64,000 nucleotides of DNA. Origin: Geodermatophilus telluris (GTDB taxonomy: Bacteria > Actinomycetota > Actinomycetes > Mycobacteriales > Geodermatophilaceae). This document shows positions 34,406 through 42,740 of this stretch, in pieces. The notes under the pieces are model-generated. The model saw only the letters and a program-made list of their open reading frames with translations. It was not told the DNA's origin and searched no databases. A program made the position numbers and the translations under genes. The DNA lies in contig NZ_FMZF01000002.1 of assembly GCF_900102745.1 (NCBI RefSeq), forward strand, positions 186,001-250,000. The letters are read 5' to 3'. The stretch's first letter is position 1. Every line of letters begins with the position of its first letter.

Positions 34406-37057
34406 TCAGCGGTCGTCGTCCTCGGCGATCCCCCGCGCGATCTCCTCGACGTGCGGCGAGCGCAGCAGCGAGTTGTGGTCGCCGTTGAGGGTGACCACGT
34501 CGATCGGGCCGGGCAGCAGCGCCCGCCACGCCTGCGGGTCGTCGGGGTTGAGGTGGCTCACGTAGACGCGGACCCGCCCGGACCACGGCTGCGGCCGGTG
34601 CATGAGCGAGGTGCGCACGCCCAGCTCGCGCAGCCCCTCCATCCGCGTCGCCGAGGGGCGGACGAGGGGACCGAGGAGGGCGACCACGCGTCGGCGCCAC
34701 AGCTCGCGCGGTGGTGGGGTCGCGTCGTCGGCACCGCCGACGGGCGGGTCGGACAGCGCGAACAGCACCTCCGACCGCTTGCCGTCGGTCGAGGGCAGGC
34801 CGGCGCGCCGGGCGAGGCTGGGCGGGGCGAAGGTGTCGATCAGGGTCACCGCCCGGACGTCCTCGCCCGCCGCCGTGAGCAGCCGCGCCACCTGCAGGGC
34901 GACCAGGCCGCCCATCGAGTGGCCCACCAGCCGGTAGGGACCCGACGGCTGCAGCTCGCGGACCCGTCGCAGGTGCCGGCGGGCGGCCATGCGCACGGTG
35001 AGGTCGGGCAGCGCCCACTCCTCGAGCCCGTGCGGCTGGAAGGCGAAGACCGGCTGGTCGGGCCCGAGGGCGTCGGCCAGGGGGAGGAACGCCTGGCCGC
35101 CGGCGCCCGCCCCCGCGAAGCAGAGGACCGGCGGCCGCTCCCCGGTCGCGCGCAGCGCCACCAGGCTGCCGTGCCGCCCGCGGCGGCGGCCCGGGGCCGG
35201 CGCGGCGTCGGGCCCGGACCCCGCGCCGTGCGCGGCGAGCACGGCGGCCAGCTCCCGGACGGTGGGCGCCTCGGCCACGTCGGAGGTCGACAGCACGACG
35301 CCGTACTGCTCGGCCATCCGGGTGAGCAGCTCCTCCACGGTGAGGGAGTCGCCCCCGAGGGAGGTCAGGCTCACGTCCCGGCCGACGTCGCGGCGGCCGA
35401 GCACGGTGGCGAACAGCTCGGCGACCCGCCGCTCCCACTCGCCCTGCGGCGGCTCGTCGGACGGGGGAGCGGGACGCGGCAGGGCGCCGCGGTCGACCTT
35501 GCCCCGCTCGGTGCGCGGCAGCTCGCCGAGCAGCCGGATCTCCGCGGGCACCATCCAGCTCGGCAGGGCCGCCACCAGTCCCCGGCGCAGCTGCGCCGGG
35601 GAGGGCGTGCGGCCGGCCCCGTCCGGGACGGCGTACCCGACGAGGCGGGCGTCGGAGCCGGTGGGGACCGCGAGGACGGCGGCGTCGGCCACGCCCGACT
35701 GCCCCCGCAGCGCCGCCTCCACCTCGGCCGGCTCGACCAGGTACCCGCCGACCTTCACGGCGTCGTCGGCCCGGCCCAGCACGTGCAGCACGCCGGCCTC
35801 GTCGAAGCGCGCCCGGTCGCCCATGCGGAACGACTGGCGCCCGTCGTCGGTGGCCCGGAACACGTCGCCGCCGCCGTCGAGGTAGCTGGAGAGGAAGGGG
35901 GCGGTCACCCGGAGCCCGCCCACCTCGCCGGGGGGCAGCACGCGGCCCTCGCCGTCGACGACCTCGACGTCCTTGGTCTCCACGGGACGGCCGGCGGGGA
36001 CCGCGCCGTCGGGGAGGGGGTCCTCCGGGCCGAGCGGCAGGAAGGTGATCTGGCAGGTCTCGGACGAGCCCAGCCCGTTGACGACGGTCACCGGCCCCAG
36101 CCGCTCCCGGGCGGTGCGGACGTCGCGGGCCTGCAGGGCCTCGCCCGCGCACGCCACCAGCCGCAGGTCGTCCAGCGGCTCGCCGTCGGGGGTGGCGCCG
36201 GCGACCGCGCGCAGCAGCGAGGGCGTCAGCGAGGTGACCTGCACGCCCTCGCGGCGCAGCCAGTCGGGCACCCCGCGGATGCCGGCCGCCCGCGGGTCGA
36301 GGACGTGCAGGCTCCCGCCGGCCAGGAGGGTGCCGAACACGCAGTGCTCGCCGAGGGAGAACGACGGCGGCAGCAGCTGCGCGACGCGGGTGCCCGGGCC
36401 GATGCCCAGGTGGCGCGCGGTCAGGGCGGCCTCGGCCAGCACCAGCCCGTGCGAGTGCACGACGCCCTTGGGACGGCCGGTCGACCCGGAGGTGAACACG
36501 ATCGTGGCCGGACTGGTCAGCGCGGGCCGGGGACCGTCCGGCTCCGGCGTCCCGGCGGGGAACTCCCCGCCGGGGGCTACCACCTCGTGGAGGTCCGCGA
36601 CGACGGGCGCGTCGCGCAGCCCGGCGACGCGGTCCCGCAGCGCCGGCTCGGCCAGGCAGAGCGCCGCCCCGGCCATCTCCTGGATCTGCTGGAGGCGGCC
36701 GACGGGCAGCTGCGAGTCCAGGACGACGAGCGGGCGGCCGGAGAGCACCACGCCGACCATGGCCACCACGAGGGCGGCGGAGGGGGTGCCCAGGACGGCG
36801 ACCGGCGCGGTCTCGGCGACGGTCTCCGGGGTGAGGGTGCGCAGGCGGCGCGCGCAGGCGGCGGCGCGGTCGGCCAGCTCCGCGTAGGTCAGCGAGAGGT
36901 CCGGGGAGGTCACCGCCAGGGACGCCGGCCGGGCCGCGACCACCGCACCGAGCGCCGCGGCCACCGAGCCGGCCCCGGCGGCCGCCGCGGGACCGTCGGC
37001 CGTCCCGGGATCGGTGTCGGTCATGGCAGCACCCTCGAGCTCGGTCGGTTCGGACAT
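34406..37057 (-). CDS. Free-standing A-PCP-thioesterase (NRPS-like) protein
   Basis: 883 residues. Adenylation domain about 25-525, with core motif FTSGSTGRPKG (188-198), GLGSSETCQ, the YGD-like RMGDRARF and the Lys of A10 in RTERGKVDR (Lys520). A carrier domain about 540-610 has LGGDSL with the phosphopantetheine Ser at 571. A type I thioesterase about 640-880 has GHSMGG (712-717). There is no condensation domain, so it can activate, load and release or transfer an acyl or amino-acyl group but not join two residues. In this locus it may decorate the glycan with an amino or hydroxy acid. ATG 37057 has TAGCGT 7 nt upstream (leaderless); ATG 37024 is the alternative. Confidence 0.9.
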   Translation of the reverse strand: MSEPTELEGAAMTDTDPGTADGPAAAAGAGSVAAALGAVVAARPASLAVTSPDLSLTYAELADRAAACARRLRTLTPETVAETAPVAVLGTPSAALVVAMVGVVLSGRPLVVLDSQLPVGRLQQIQEMAGAALCLAEPALRDRVAGLRDAPVVADLHEVVAPGGEFPAGTPEPDGPRPALTSPATIVFTSGSTGRPKGVVHSHGLVLAEAALTARHLGIGPGTRVAQLLPPSFSLGEHCVFGTLLAGGSLHVLDPRAAGIRGVPDWLRREGVQVTSLTPSLLRAVAGATPDGEPLDDLRLVACAGEALQARDVRTARERLGPVTVVNGLGSSETCQITFLPLGPEDPLPDGAVPAGRPVETKDVEVVDGEGRVLPPGEVGGLRVTAPFLSSYLDGGGDVFRATDDGRQSFRMGDRARFDEAGVLHVLGRADDAVKVGGYLVEPAEVEAALRGQSGVADAAVLAVPTGSDARLVGYAVPDGAGRTPSPAQLRRGLVAALPSWMVPAEIRLLGELPRTERGKVDRGALPRPAPPSDEPPQGEWERRVAELFATVLGRRDVGRDVSLTSLGGDSLTVEELLTRMAEQYGVVLSTSDVAEAPTVRELAAVLAAHGAGSGPDAAPAPGRRRGRHGSLVALRATGERPPVLCFAGAGAGGQAFLPLADALGPDQPVFAFQPHGLEEWALPDLTVRMAARRHLRRVRELQPSGPYRLVGHSMGGLVALQVARLLTAAGEDVRAVTLIDTFAPPSLARRAGLPSTDGKRSEVLFALSDPPVGGADDATPPPRELWRRRVVALLGPLVRPSATRMEGLRELGVRTSLMHRPQPWSGRVRVYVSHLNPDDPQAWRALLPGPIDVVTLNGDHNSLLRSPHVEEIARGIAEDDDR

Positions 37058-37064
37058 CGGAGCA

Positions 37065-37070
37065 ACGCTA
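37065..37070 (-). promoter_or_regulatory. -10 box (TAGCGT) for the NRPS-like gene
   Basis: On the minus strand TAGCGT is 7 nt before ATG 37057, and no SD precedes that ATG. Confidence 0.5.
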
Positions 37071-37124
37071 GGTCCCCGCTGATCCGGCCGCGACGCCTCC
37101 CTCCGGACGCGGTGCTCGCCGGGG

Positions 37125-38087
37125 TCACCCGGAGCGTCGTGCGCGCACCCGGGCCCAGGCGTAGCTGGTGGCGGTGAGCAGCGCGCCCTCGACGATGGCC
37201 CACGCCCGCGCCGCACCGGCGCGGTCGCCGCGGGCCGCCTGCCGCAGGCCGCGGACGATCCCGGACGGCAGCGTCTGCCGGACGTAGACCCGCTCGCTGG
37301 ACAGCGCCTGGTCGGTCCCGGCCAGGCGGCTGACCAGCGCCTTCGAGCGCCCCTCGGCCCGGCAGCGGCGCCGGAAGTAGCGCCGCGTCACCCGGTCGGC
37401 GGGCACGTGGTGGTGGCACCGGGCGTCCGGCTCCACCAGGACGCGGCTGCCCGGCCGCGCCCGGCGTGCCCGGATGGCGAACTCGGTCTCCTCGCAGCCG
37501 GCCGCGTCCTTGCCCAGCCGGCCGATGTCGCTGTCGAAACCACCCGCGTCGGTGAACACGTCGCGCCGGAAGGCCATGTTCGCGCCGATCGGGTTGCGGA
37601 CCTCGGCGCGCGTCCGGGGCAGGCCCTGGTAGCTGCAGCCCACGACCCACAGGAACTCGTCGGGGAACCACGCCGGCCGCGGCGCGCGCCAGTCCGGCAG
37701 CACGCCGCCGCCGACGCCGATGACGTCGTCCCCGGTGAAGGCGGCCAGCAGGCGCTCGGCCCACTCCGGCTCCGCCGCGGCGTCGTCGTCGAGGAAGGCG
37801 ACCACGTCGCCCTCGGCGACCGCGACGCCGGTGTTGCGCGCGCCGGAGAGCCCGCGCGGGCCGGTGTTGGGCACGCACGTGACGTCGGGGAAGGCGGCCC
37901 GCGCGCGCTCGAGCAGCTCGTCGTTGTGGTCGGCCACGACGACGACCTGCGCGGGCGCGACCGTCTGCCGCCGGAGGCTGGCCACGGCCTGCTCGATGTC
38001 GCTCCAGCGTTCGAGCGTGTAGGCGCAGAGCACGACGCTCAGGCGCAGGTCGTCGGCCCGCAACGGGCCCTCGGGTCCGTCGGGCAC
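37125..38087 (-). CDS. GT2 glycosyltransferase
   Basis: 320 residues. GT-A features: LSVVLCAYTLERW, VVVADHNDELL, SGARNTGVAVAEGDVVAFLDDDAAAEP with the metal-binding Asp residues, then GANMAFRRDVF and CEETEFAIRARRA. It would be a cytoplasmic enzyme adding a sugar to the lipid-linked unit. GTG 38087 is chosen because a TATGCT box lies 6 nt upstream; earlier in-frame codons are not conserved in character. Confidence 0.9.
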   Translation of the reverse strand: MPDGPEGPLRADDLRLSVVLCAYTLERWSDIEQAVASLRRQTVAPAQVVVVADHNDELLERARAAFPDVTCVPNTGPRGLSGARNTGVAVAEGDVVAFLDDDAAAEPEWAERLLAAFTGDDVIGVGGGVLPDWRAPRPAWFPDEFLWVVGCSYQGLPRTRAEVRNPIGANMAFRRDVFTDAGGFDSDIGRLGKDAAGCEETEFAIRARRARPGSRVLVEPDARCHHHVPADRVTRRYFRRRCRAEGRSKALVSRLAGTDQALSSERVYVRQTLPSGIVRGLRQAARGDRAGAARAWAIVEGALLTATSYAWARVRARRSG

Positions 38088-38093
38088 CCCGGG

Positions 38094-38099
38094 AGCATA
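38094..38099 (-). promoter_or_regulatory. -10 box (TATGCT) for the GT2 at 37125
   Basis: On the minus strand TATGCT is 6 nt before GTG 38087 with no SD. Confidence 0.5.
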
Positions 38100-38225
38100 G
38101 GACCGACGGGTGCGGGAGCCGGTCCGGTCGCCGGACGGCCCCACCCGGAGGGGGCACCTCCGGGTCGTCCACTGTTTTCCCCGTGGCCTTTCCCCGGACC
38201 CCCCTCGTCCGGGCAGAATGGAGCC

Positions 38226-38402
38226 GTGCAGAGGGAGGCCCCGGCGGTGTTGCTCGAGCTCGGCCAGGTGCTGGGCGCCGCACGGTGCCGGTGCGGTGAC
38301 GGCCGGGTGTGGCACGAACACCACCGCCGTGGCAGCGACTGCTCCTTCCCCGGGTGTCCGTGTGCGCGCTACCGGAGGGCATCGGTCATCCCGACACGGT
38401 GA
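38226..38402 (+). CDS. Small Cys/His-rich 'YRRG' protein, member 3 (variant)
   Basis: 58 residues from GTG 38226. CRCGDGRVWHEHHRRGSDCSF, then PGCPCARYRR. The first His of the motif is Asp here (CGDG for CGHG), Tyr is His in HHRRG, and one residue is inserted before the last Cys pair, so this is the most diverged member. A CAGAAT box ends 6 nt before the GTG, hinting at a leaderless start. It is divergent from the GT2 gene at 38087. Confidence 0.72.
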   Translation: MQREAPAVLLELGQVLGAARCRCGDGRVWHEHHRRGSDCSFPGCPCARYRRASVIPTR

Positions 38403-38511
38403 TTCCGGGCGAGGCTCACCCTGCGTCATCGGCCAATTGCAGGAATAGCATCTGCGTCGGTGGAGAAACACCGTCAGTGAGCGGCCGATGATGCTCAGTC
38501 ATCGAATGCCC

Positions 38512-38517
38512 TACTGT
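38512..38517 (+). promoter_or_regulatory. -10 box (TACTGT), distal promoter of the PKD protein gene
   Basis: TACTGT ends 8 nt before the ATG of the 13-codon frame at 38526. It is the same hexamer as the GH16 promoter at 18619. Confidence 0.45.
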
Positions 38518-38525
38518 GACGGACA

Positions 38526-38567
38526 ATGAAGATCATCACCCTTTGCGGGCATGGTGATCTCCGTTAG
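38526..38567 (+). CDS. Possible leaderless leader peptide (13 residues)
   Basis: ATG at 38526 gives MKIITLCGHGDLR and stops at TAG 38565-38567. It would be leaderless behind TACTGT. An ATCACC / GGTGAT stem (38535-38540 with 38553-38558) lies inside it, and its stop falls in the second promoter's -10 box. It may be a regulatory upstream frame for the secreted protein gene, or chance. Confidence 0.35.
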   Translation: MKIITLCGHGDLR

Positions 38568-38570
38568 CTT
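38543..38570 (+). promoter_or_regulatory. Proximal promoter TTGCGG-N16-TAGCTT
   Basis: A possible -35 (38543-38548) and -10 (38565-38570) upstream of the PKD protein gene. The predicted start of transcription is near 38577, just before the palindrome at 38584. Confidence 0.45.
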
Positions 38571-38583
38571 CCCTCTCCGGTGT

Positions 38584-38601
38584 GTTGCGGACGTCCGCAA
38601 C
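38584..38601. promoter_or_regulatory. Perfect 18-bp palindromic operator
   Basis: GTTGCGGACGTCCGCAAC is its own reverse complement. It lies just after the predicted transcription start of the proximal promoter and about 57 bases before ATG 38658, the usual place for a repressor site. Confidence 0.6.
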
Positions 38602-38657
38602 GCCGCTGCCGGCCGCTGCTGCGGTCGGCGCGGATCCGTCACGGGGAGAGGCAGTAG

Positions 38658-40877
38658 ATGAGCAGGCTACGGAGAGCGGTTCACGTCCTGGTGGCGAGCG
38701 CGCTCGTCGCTCTGGGCGTGGTCGCCGGGGGCGGCGTCGCGGCCGCGGCGCCCGGGGACATCGGTTACGTGGGGCCGTCGTTCGCGGGGGCGGTCAACCC
38801 GCCCACCGCGGACAAGCCGCAGAGCAAGCTCTGGCACACGGACGGCTCCTGGTTCGCCGTCATGTTCGACTCGGTCTCGAAGACCTGGCACGTCTTCCGG
38901 CTGGACCGTCCCACCCAGACGTGGGTGGACACCGGCGTCGTGGTGGACACCCGCGCCAACACCTCGACCGACGCCCTGTGGGACGGCTCGCGCCTCTACA
39001 CCGCCTCGCACGTGGTCACCGTGTCCGGTGACAGCGGCAGCAAGCCGTCGGTGGGCAACAGCCCGGCCCGGCTCAACCGGTACAGCTACAACGCGGCGAC
39101 GAAGTCCTTCACCCTCGACGCGGGCTTCCCGGCCACGATCACCACCCAGTCGTCCGAGTCGATGACCATCGACAAGGACTCGACCGGGAAGATCTGGGCG
39201 ACCTGGACCCAGGTGAGCGGCAACTCCACCTCCGGCTACACCAGCGCCGTCTACGTCAACTCGACGACCACGTCCGACAGCGCGTGGGGCACCCCCTTCG
39301 TGCTGCCGGTGGCCGGGGCCAACCCGGCGCCCGACGACATCTCCGCGGTGGTCAGCTACCGCGGGTCCATCGGCGTGCTCTGGAGCAACCAGCGCGACGC
39401 CACCGTCTACTGGGCGATGCACCGGGACGGCGACGCCGTCGGCACCTGGCGCGGCGCGCCGGCCATCCGCGGCAACAAGGCCGCCGACGACCACCTGAAC
39501 GTCAAGGCCCTGCAGTCGGATGCGGCCGGGCGGGTGTTCGCCGTCCTGAAGACCGGCGCCGACACGATCAGCGGTGCCCCGTCCACCTCGGCGCAGATCC
39601 TCGTCGCCTCCTTCAAGCCGGCGACCGGGGCCTGGACGTCGGCGACGTTCGGGACGCTGGCCGACTGCCACACCCGCCCGCAGCTGGTCCTCGACGAGCA
39701 GAACCAGCGGGTGCGCGTCGTGGCGACGGCGCCGACGGCCTCGGGCTGCGCCTTCTCCGGCGCCGCGGGGACCATCTACGAGAAGTCCGCGCCGATGGAC
39801 ACCCTCGCCTTCACGTCCGGCCGGGGGACGCCGGTCATCCGCGACGCGGCGTCGGCGAACATGAACAACCCGACGGTGACCAAGCAGGCGGTCAACGGCT
39901 CCACCGGCTTCGTCGTCCTGGCCAGCAACACCTCGACCGGCCGGTACTGGCACGCCGACATCCCGCTCGGGACGCCGGCGCCGGCTCCCGCGCCGACGGC
40001 GAACTTCACCTCGGCCGCGTCGACCAGCAACTCGCTGGCCTGGCAGTTCACCGACACCTCGACCGGGGCCCCGACGTCGTGGGCGTGGGACTTCGGCGAC
40101 GGCGGGACCGCCACGGTGCAGAACCCGGCGCACACCTACGCCGCCGCGGGCACCTACACCGTGCGGCTCACGGCGACCAACGCCGGCGGGTCGAACACCG
40201 TCACGAAGTCGATCACCGTGACGGCGCCGGCGCCGAACCCCACCCCGACGGGTGCGGTCACGGCCGGTGCCTCCACCACGGCGAGCAACGCCACCGGCTC
40301 CGCGTCGGTCACCGTGCCGGTGCCGGCGGGTGTGGTGCCCGGTGACGTCCTCATCGCGCAGTTCACCACCAACAACGCGCCCACCGTCGCCGCGGCGCCG
40401 GCCGGCTGGTCCACCATCGCCCCGCGGACGGCCATCGGCTCCGGCGCGGCGCTGTTCGCCTACTACCACGTGGTCACCGGCGCGGAGCCGGCGTCCTACA
40501 CGTGGACGCTGTCGGCGGCACAGAAGTGGAACGCCGGGATGACCGACTTCCACGGGGTGAACACGGCCACGCCGTTCGACACGGCCGCCACGACCGCGGT
40601 GGACACGTCCTACGCCCGGGCGTCCCTGGCCGTCCCGGGGGTCACCACGGTCACCCCGGGCGCCATGCTCGTCGGCGGGGTGGGTGAGGACTCGTCCTCG
40701 ATCGCCGTGACCCCGCCGGGCGGGGCCACCGAGGCCTTCGAGAGCGCTGGTGCCCAGGTCACCGAGCTGGCCTACCGGGCGCTGCCGACGGCCGGGGCCA
40801 CCGGGACGCAGACCTGGACCTTCGCGGCGAACGCCGCGTCGGCCGGCTGGCTGCGGGCGCTGCGACCGGCGAGCTGA
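38658..40877 (+). CDS. Secreted beta-propeller-like protein with PKD domain
   Basis: 739 residues. A Sec signal peptide (about 1-32, ending AAAAPG) is followed by about 400 residues of repeated beta structure with Trp/Gly turns (SKLWHTDGSW, SKTWHVFRLD, GKIWATWTQV, IGVLWSNQ), like a sialidase or exo-alpha-type propeller. A Pro/Ala linker leads to a PKD domain (about 455-530, SWAWDFGDGGTATVQNPAHTYAAAGTYTVRLT), and a final beta-sandwich domain of about 200 residues starts near TAGASTTASNATGSAS. No catalytic residues can be named. GGGGAGAGG lies 6 nt before the ATG. It is likely a glycan-binding or adhesive protein. Confidence 0.85.
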   Translation: MSRLRRAVHVLVASALVALGVVAGGGVAAAAPGDIGYVGPSFAGAVNPPTADKPQSKLWHTDGSWFAVMFDSVSKTWHVFRLDRPTQTWVDTGVVVDTRANTSTDALWDGSRLYTASHVVTVSGDSGSKPSVGNSPARLNRYSYNAATKSFTLDAGFPATITTQSSESMTIDKDSTGKIWATWTQVSGNSTSGYTSAVYVNSTTTSDSAWGTPFVLPVAGANPAPDDISAVVSYRGSIGVLWSNQRDATVYWAMHRDGDAVGTWRGAPAIRGNKAADDHLNVKALQSDAAGRVFAVLKTGADTISGAPSTSAQILVASFKPATGAWTSATFGTLADCHTRPQLVLDEQNQRVRVVATAPTASGCAFSGAAGTIYEKSAPMDTLAFTSGRGTPVIRDAASANMNNPTVTKQAVNGSTGFVVLASNTSTGRYWHADIPLGTPAPAPAPTANFTSAASTSNSLAWQFTDTSTGAPTSWAWDFGDGGTATVQNPAHTYAAAGTYTVRLTATNAGGSNTVTKSITVTAPAPNPTPTGAVTAGASTTASNATGSASVTVPVPAGVVPGDVLIAQFTTNNAPTVAAAPAGWSTIAPRTAIGSGAALFAYYHVVTGAEPASYTWTLSAAQKWNAGMTDFHGVNTATPFDTAATTAVDTSYARASLAVPGVTTVTPGAMLVGGVGEDSSSIAVTPPGGATEAFESAGAQVTELAYRALPTAGATGTQTWTFAANAASAGWLRALRPAS

Positions 40878-40924
40878 CCGGTCGGGGAGGCGGCGCCGTC
40901 CGCCTCCTCGGCCAGCCCTCCACC

Positions 40925-40962
40925 CGCGATCCCGCGTGTCCTCCCCGGCACGCGGGATCGCG
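40925..40962 (+). terminator. Strong hairpin after the PKD protein gene
   Basis: CGCGATCCCGCGTG pairs perfectly with CACGCGGGATCGCG over 14 bp, with a 10-nt loop, 47 bases past the stop codon. Confidence 0.75.
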
Positions 40963-41018
40963 GCGTTCCGGGACCCGTGCCGGCCGAGGTAGTGGGTCCC
41001 GGCGCGACCACCGGCGGG

Positions 41019-42071
41019 TCAGCCGGTGGTCCACTCCAGGAGCTCGTCGGCGGTCCAGGTGTTGACCACCCGCTCGGGGTCGACGCCGGTCTCGACGGCC
41101 CGCTCGCAGCCGTTGGCCTGCCAGTCGAGCTGACCGGGGGCGTGCGCGTCGGTGTCGACGGCGAACGAGCAGCCGAGCTCCACGGCGAGGGCGAGCAGCC
41201 GCAGCGGCGGGTCCAGCCGCTCGGGCCGGGAGTTGATCTCCACCGCGGTGCCGTGCTGCGCGCAGGCGGTGAACACCGCCTCGGCGTCGAAGGCGCTCTC
41301 CGGCCGGGGCCGCTGGCGCCGCCCCTCGCGCTGCTCGCGCGGGATCAGCAGCCGGCCGGTGCAGTGCCCGAGGACGTCGGTGTGCGGGTTGGCGACGGCG
41401 GCGAGCATCCGCTCGGTCATCGCCGCGGACTCCGCGCGCAGGTCGGAGTGCACGCTGGCCACCACGACGTCGAGGCGGCCGAGCAGCTCGTCGGTCTGGT
41501 CGAGGCTGCCGTCGAGGTGGATGTCGCACTCGATGCCGGTGAGGATCCGGAAGGGGCGCAGCTCCTCGTTGAGCTCGGCGACCACGTCGAGCTGGCGCTC
41601 GAGCCGCTCGGCGCTCAGCCCGTTGGCGACCGTCAGCCGCGGGGAGTGGTCGGTGAGGGCGATGTACTCGTGGCCCAGCCCGATCGCCGCCTCGGCCATC
41701 TCGCGGATCGGGCTGCCGCCGTCGGACCAGTCGGAGTGGGTGTGCAGGTCGCCGCGCAGGGTGGCGCGGAACTCGGCGACGTCGTCGGCGAGCGGCACGA
41801 GCTCGGCGTGCGTCTCCTCGAGCCGGGCCAGGTACTCGGGCACCTCGCCGGCGTGCGCCTGGACGATCGCCGCGCCCGTCTTGGGGCCGATGCCGCGCAG
41901 GTCGGTGAGCGTGCGCGTGCGGATCCGCCGGTCGAGCTCCTCGGGCCCGATCGTGTCGACGACGGCGGCCGCGGTGCGGAACGCGGCGACCCGGTGGGTG
42001 GGCTCGCGGGCGCGCTCCAGGAGGAAGGCGATCCTCCGGAGCGCGGCCGCGGGCGGGAGCGGGGTGGTCAG
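41019..42071 (-). CDS. PHP-family phosphoesterase with helix-hairpin-helix, probable CTG start
   Basis: 350 residues. An N-terminal helical region contains LTDLRGIGPKTGAAIV, a helix-hairpin-helix DNA-binding motif; the PHP domain follows with RGDLHTHSDWSDGG, ALTDHSP, TGIECDIH, VASVHSD, LGHCTGR and DTDAHAPG, giving a full set of metal-binding His/Asp. It matches the PolX-type C-terminal half but has no polymerase domain. The frame has no ATG, GTG or TTG at the right place; CTG 42071 overlaps the DoxX stop as CTGA and has GGAAGG 4 nt upstream. Confidence 0.82.
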   Translation of the reverse strand: MTTPLPPAAALRRIAFLLERAREPTHRVAAFRTAAAVVDTIGPEELDRRIRTRTLTDLRGIGPKTGAAIVQAHAGEVPEYLARLEETHAELVPLADDVAEFRATLRGDLHTHSDWSDGGSPIREMAEAAIGLGHEYIALTDHSPRLTVANGLSAERLERQLDVVAELNEELRPFRILTGIECDIHLDGSLDQTDELLGRLDVVVASVHSDLRAESAAMTERMLAAVANPHTDVLGHCTGRLLIPREQREGRRQRPRPESAFDAEAVFTACAQHGTAVEINSRPERLDPPLRLLALAVELGCSFAVDTDAHAPGQLDWQANGCERAVETGVDPERVVNTWTADELLEWTTG

Positions 42072-42613
42072 CTGGCCTTCCGGAGCTGCTTCTGGGCCTG
42101 CTTCTCGGCCTTGGCGGCGCGCTTCTGCGCCTGCGCGACGCTCTTCTCCGTGGCCGTGGAGGCGCGCCGGGCGGCACGGCGGGCGCGGTAGCCCACCGAC
42201 GGCCGGCCCTCGGTGTCGACGGCGGCGATGAGCAGCCCCCCGAGCAGGCCGGCGTTCTTGAGGAAGTTCGACAGCTGCCCGAAGCGCTCCTCCGGGTCCT
42301 CGTGCTCCCAGAACCGGTGGCCGGCGAGCGTCGTCGGCACGATGCTGCCGGCCAGCGCCAGCGCGGACAGCCGCGGCAGCTTGCCCAGGGCGAACAGCGA
42401 GCCGGCGCCCACCTTGATGCCGGCGTCGATCTTCACCCACTGCTCGACGTCGCGCGGCACCTGCACCGGCAGCTGCTGGTCGGCGGCCCGGGTGATCTGG
42501 TCGACGACCGGCTGCGCGCCCGGCACCCGGGTCTGCGGGTTGCGCAGGGTGTCGATGCCGCCGTAGACGAACGACGCTGCGAGCAGGGGCCGGGCGATCC
42601 GGCGGACCAACAT
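42068..42613 (-). CDS. DoxX family membrane protein
   Basis: 181 residues from ATG 42613, with GAGG about 6 nt upstream. Typical DoxX start: MLVRRIARPLLAASFVYGGIDTLRNP. Three to four hydrophobic segments follow and then a long Lys/Ala-rich cytoplasmic tail (about 140-181). Members are linked to redox homeostasis or are subunits of thiosulfate:quinone oxidoreductase-like systems; the exact role here is unknown. It is coupled to the PHP gene by a 4-base overlap. Confidence 0.88.
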   Translation of the reverse strand: MLVRRIARPLLAASFVYGGIDTLRNPQTRVPGAQPVVDQITRAADQQLPVQVPRDVEQWVKIDAGIKVGAGSLFALGKLPRLSALALAGSIVPTTLAGHRFWEHEDPEERFGQLSNFLKNAGLLGGLLIAAVDTEGRPSVGYRARRAARRASTATEKSVAQAQKRAAKAEKQAQKQLRKAS

Positions 42614-42740
42614 GGAGGACCTCTTTCCCTCGGGGACGTGCGCTGCGGTGTCCTGGTGCCCGCCGAACGGCGCGGGACACCCTGGTCGCGACCGTAGTGA
42701 TCCACGCGTCACCCCGCCCGTCCAGGGCGCGCGGCAGGCG

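Noticed and set aside
33402-36152. A 916-codon frame joining the lipoprotein hydrolase to an upstream Arg/Gly-rich part
   Set aside because: The upstream part is antiframe to the NRPS-like gene on the same strand and has no recognisable fold; the lipoprotein signal gives the true start.
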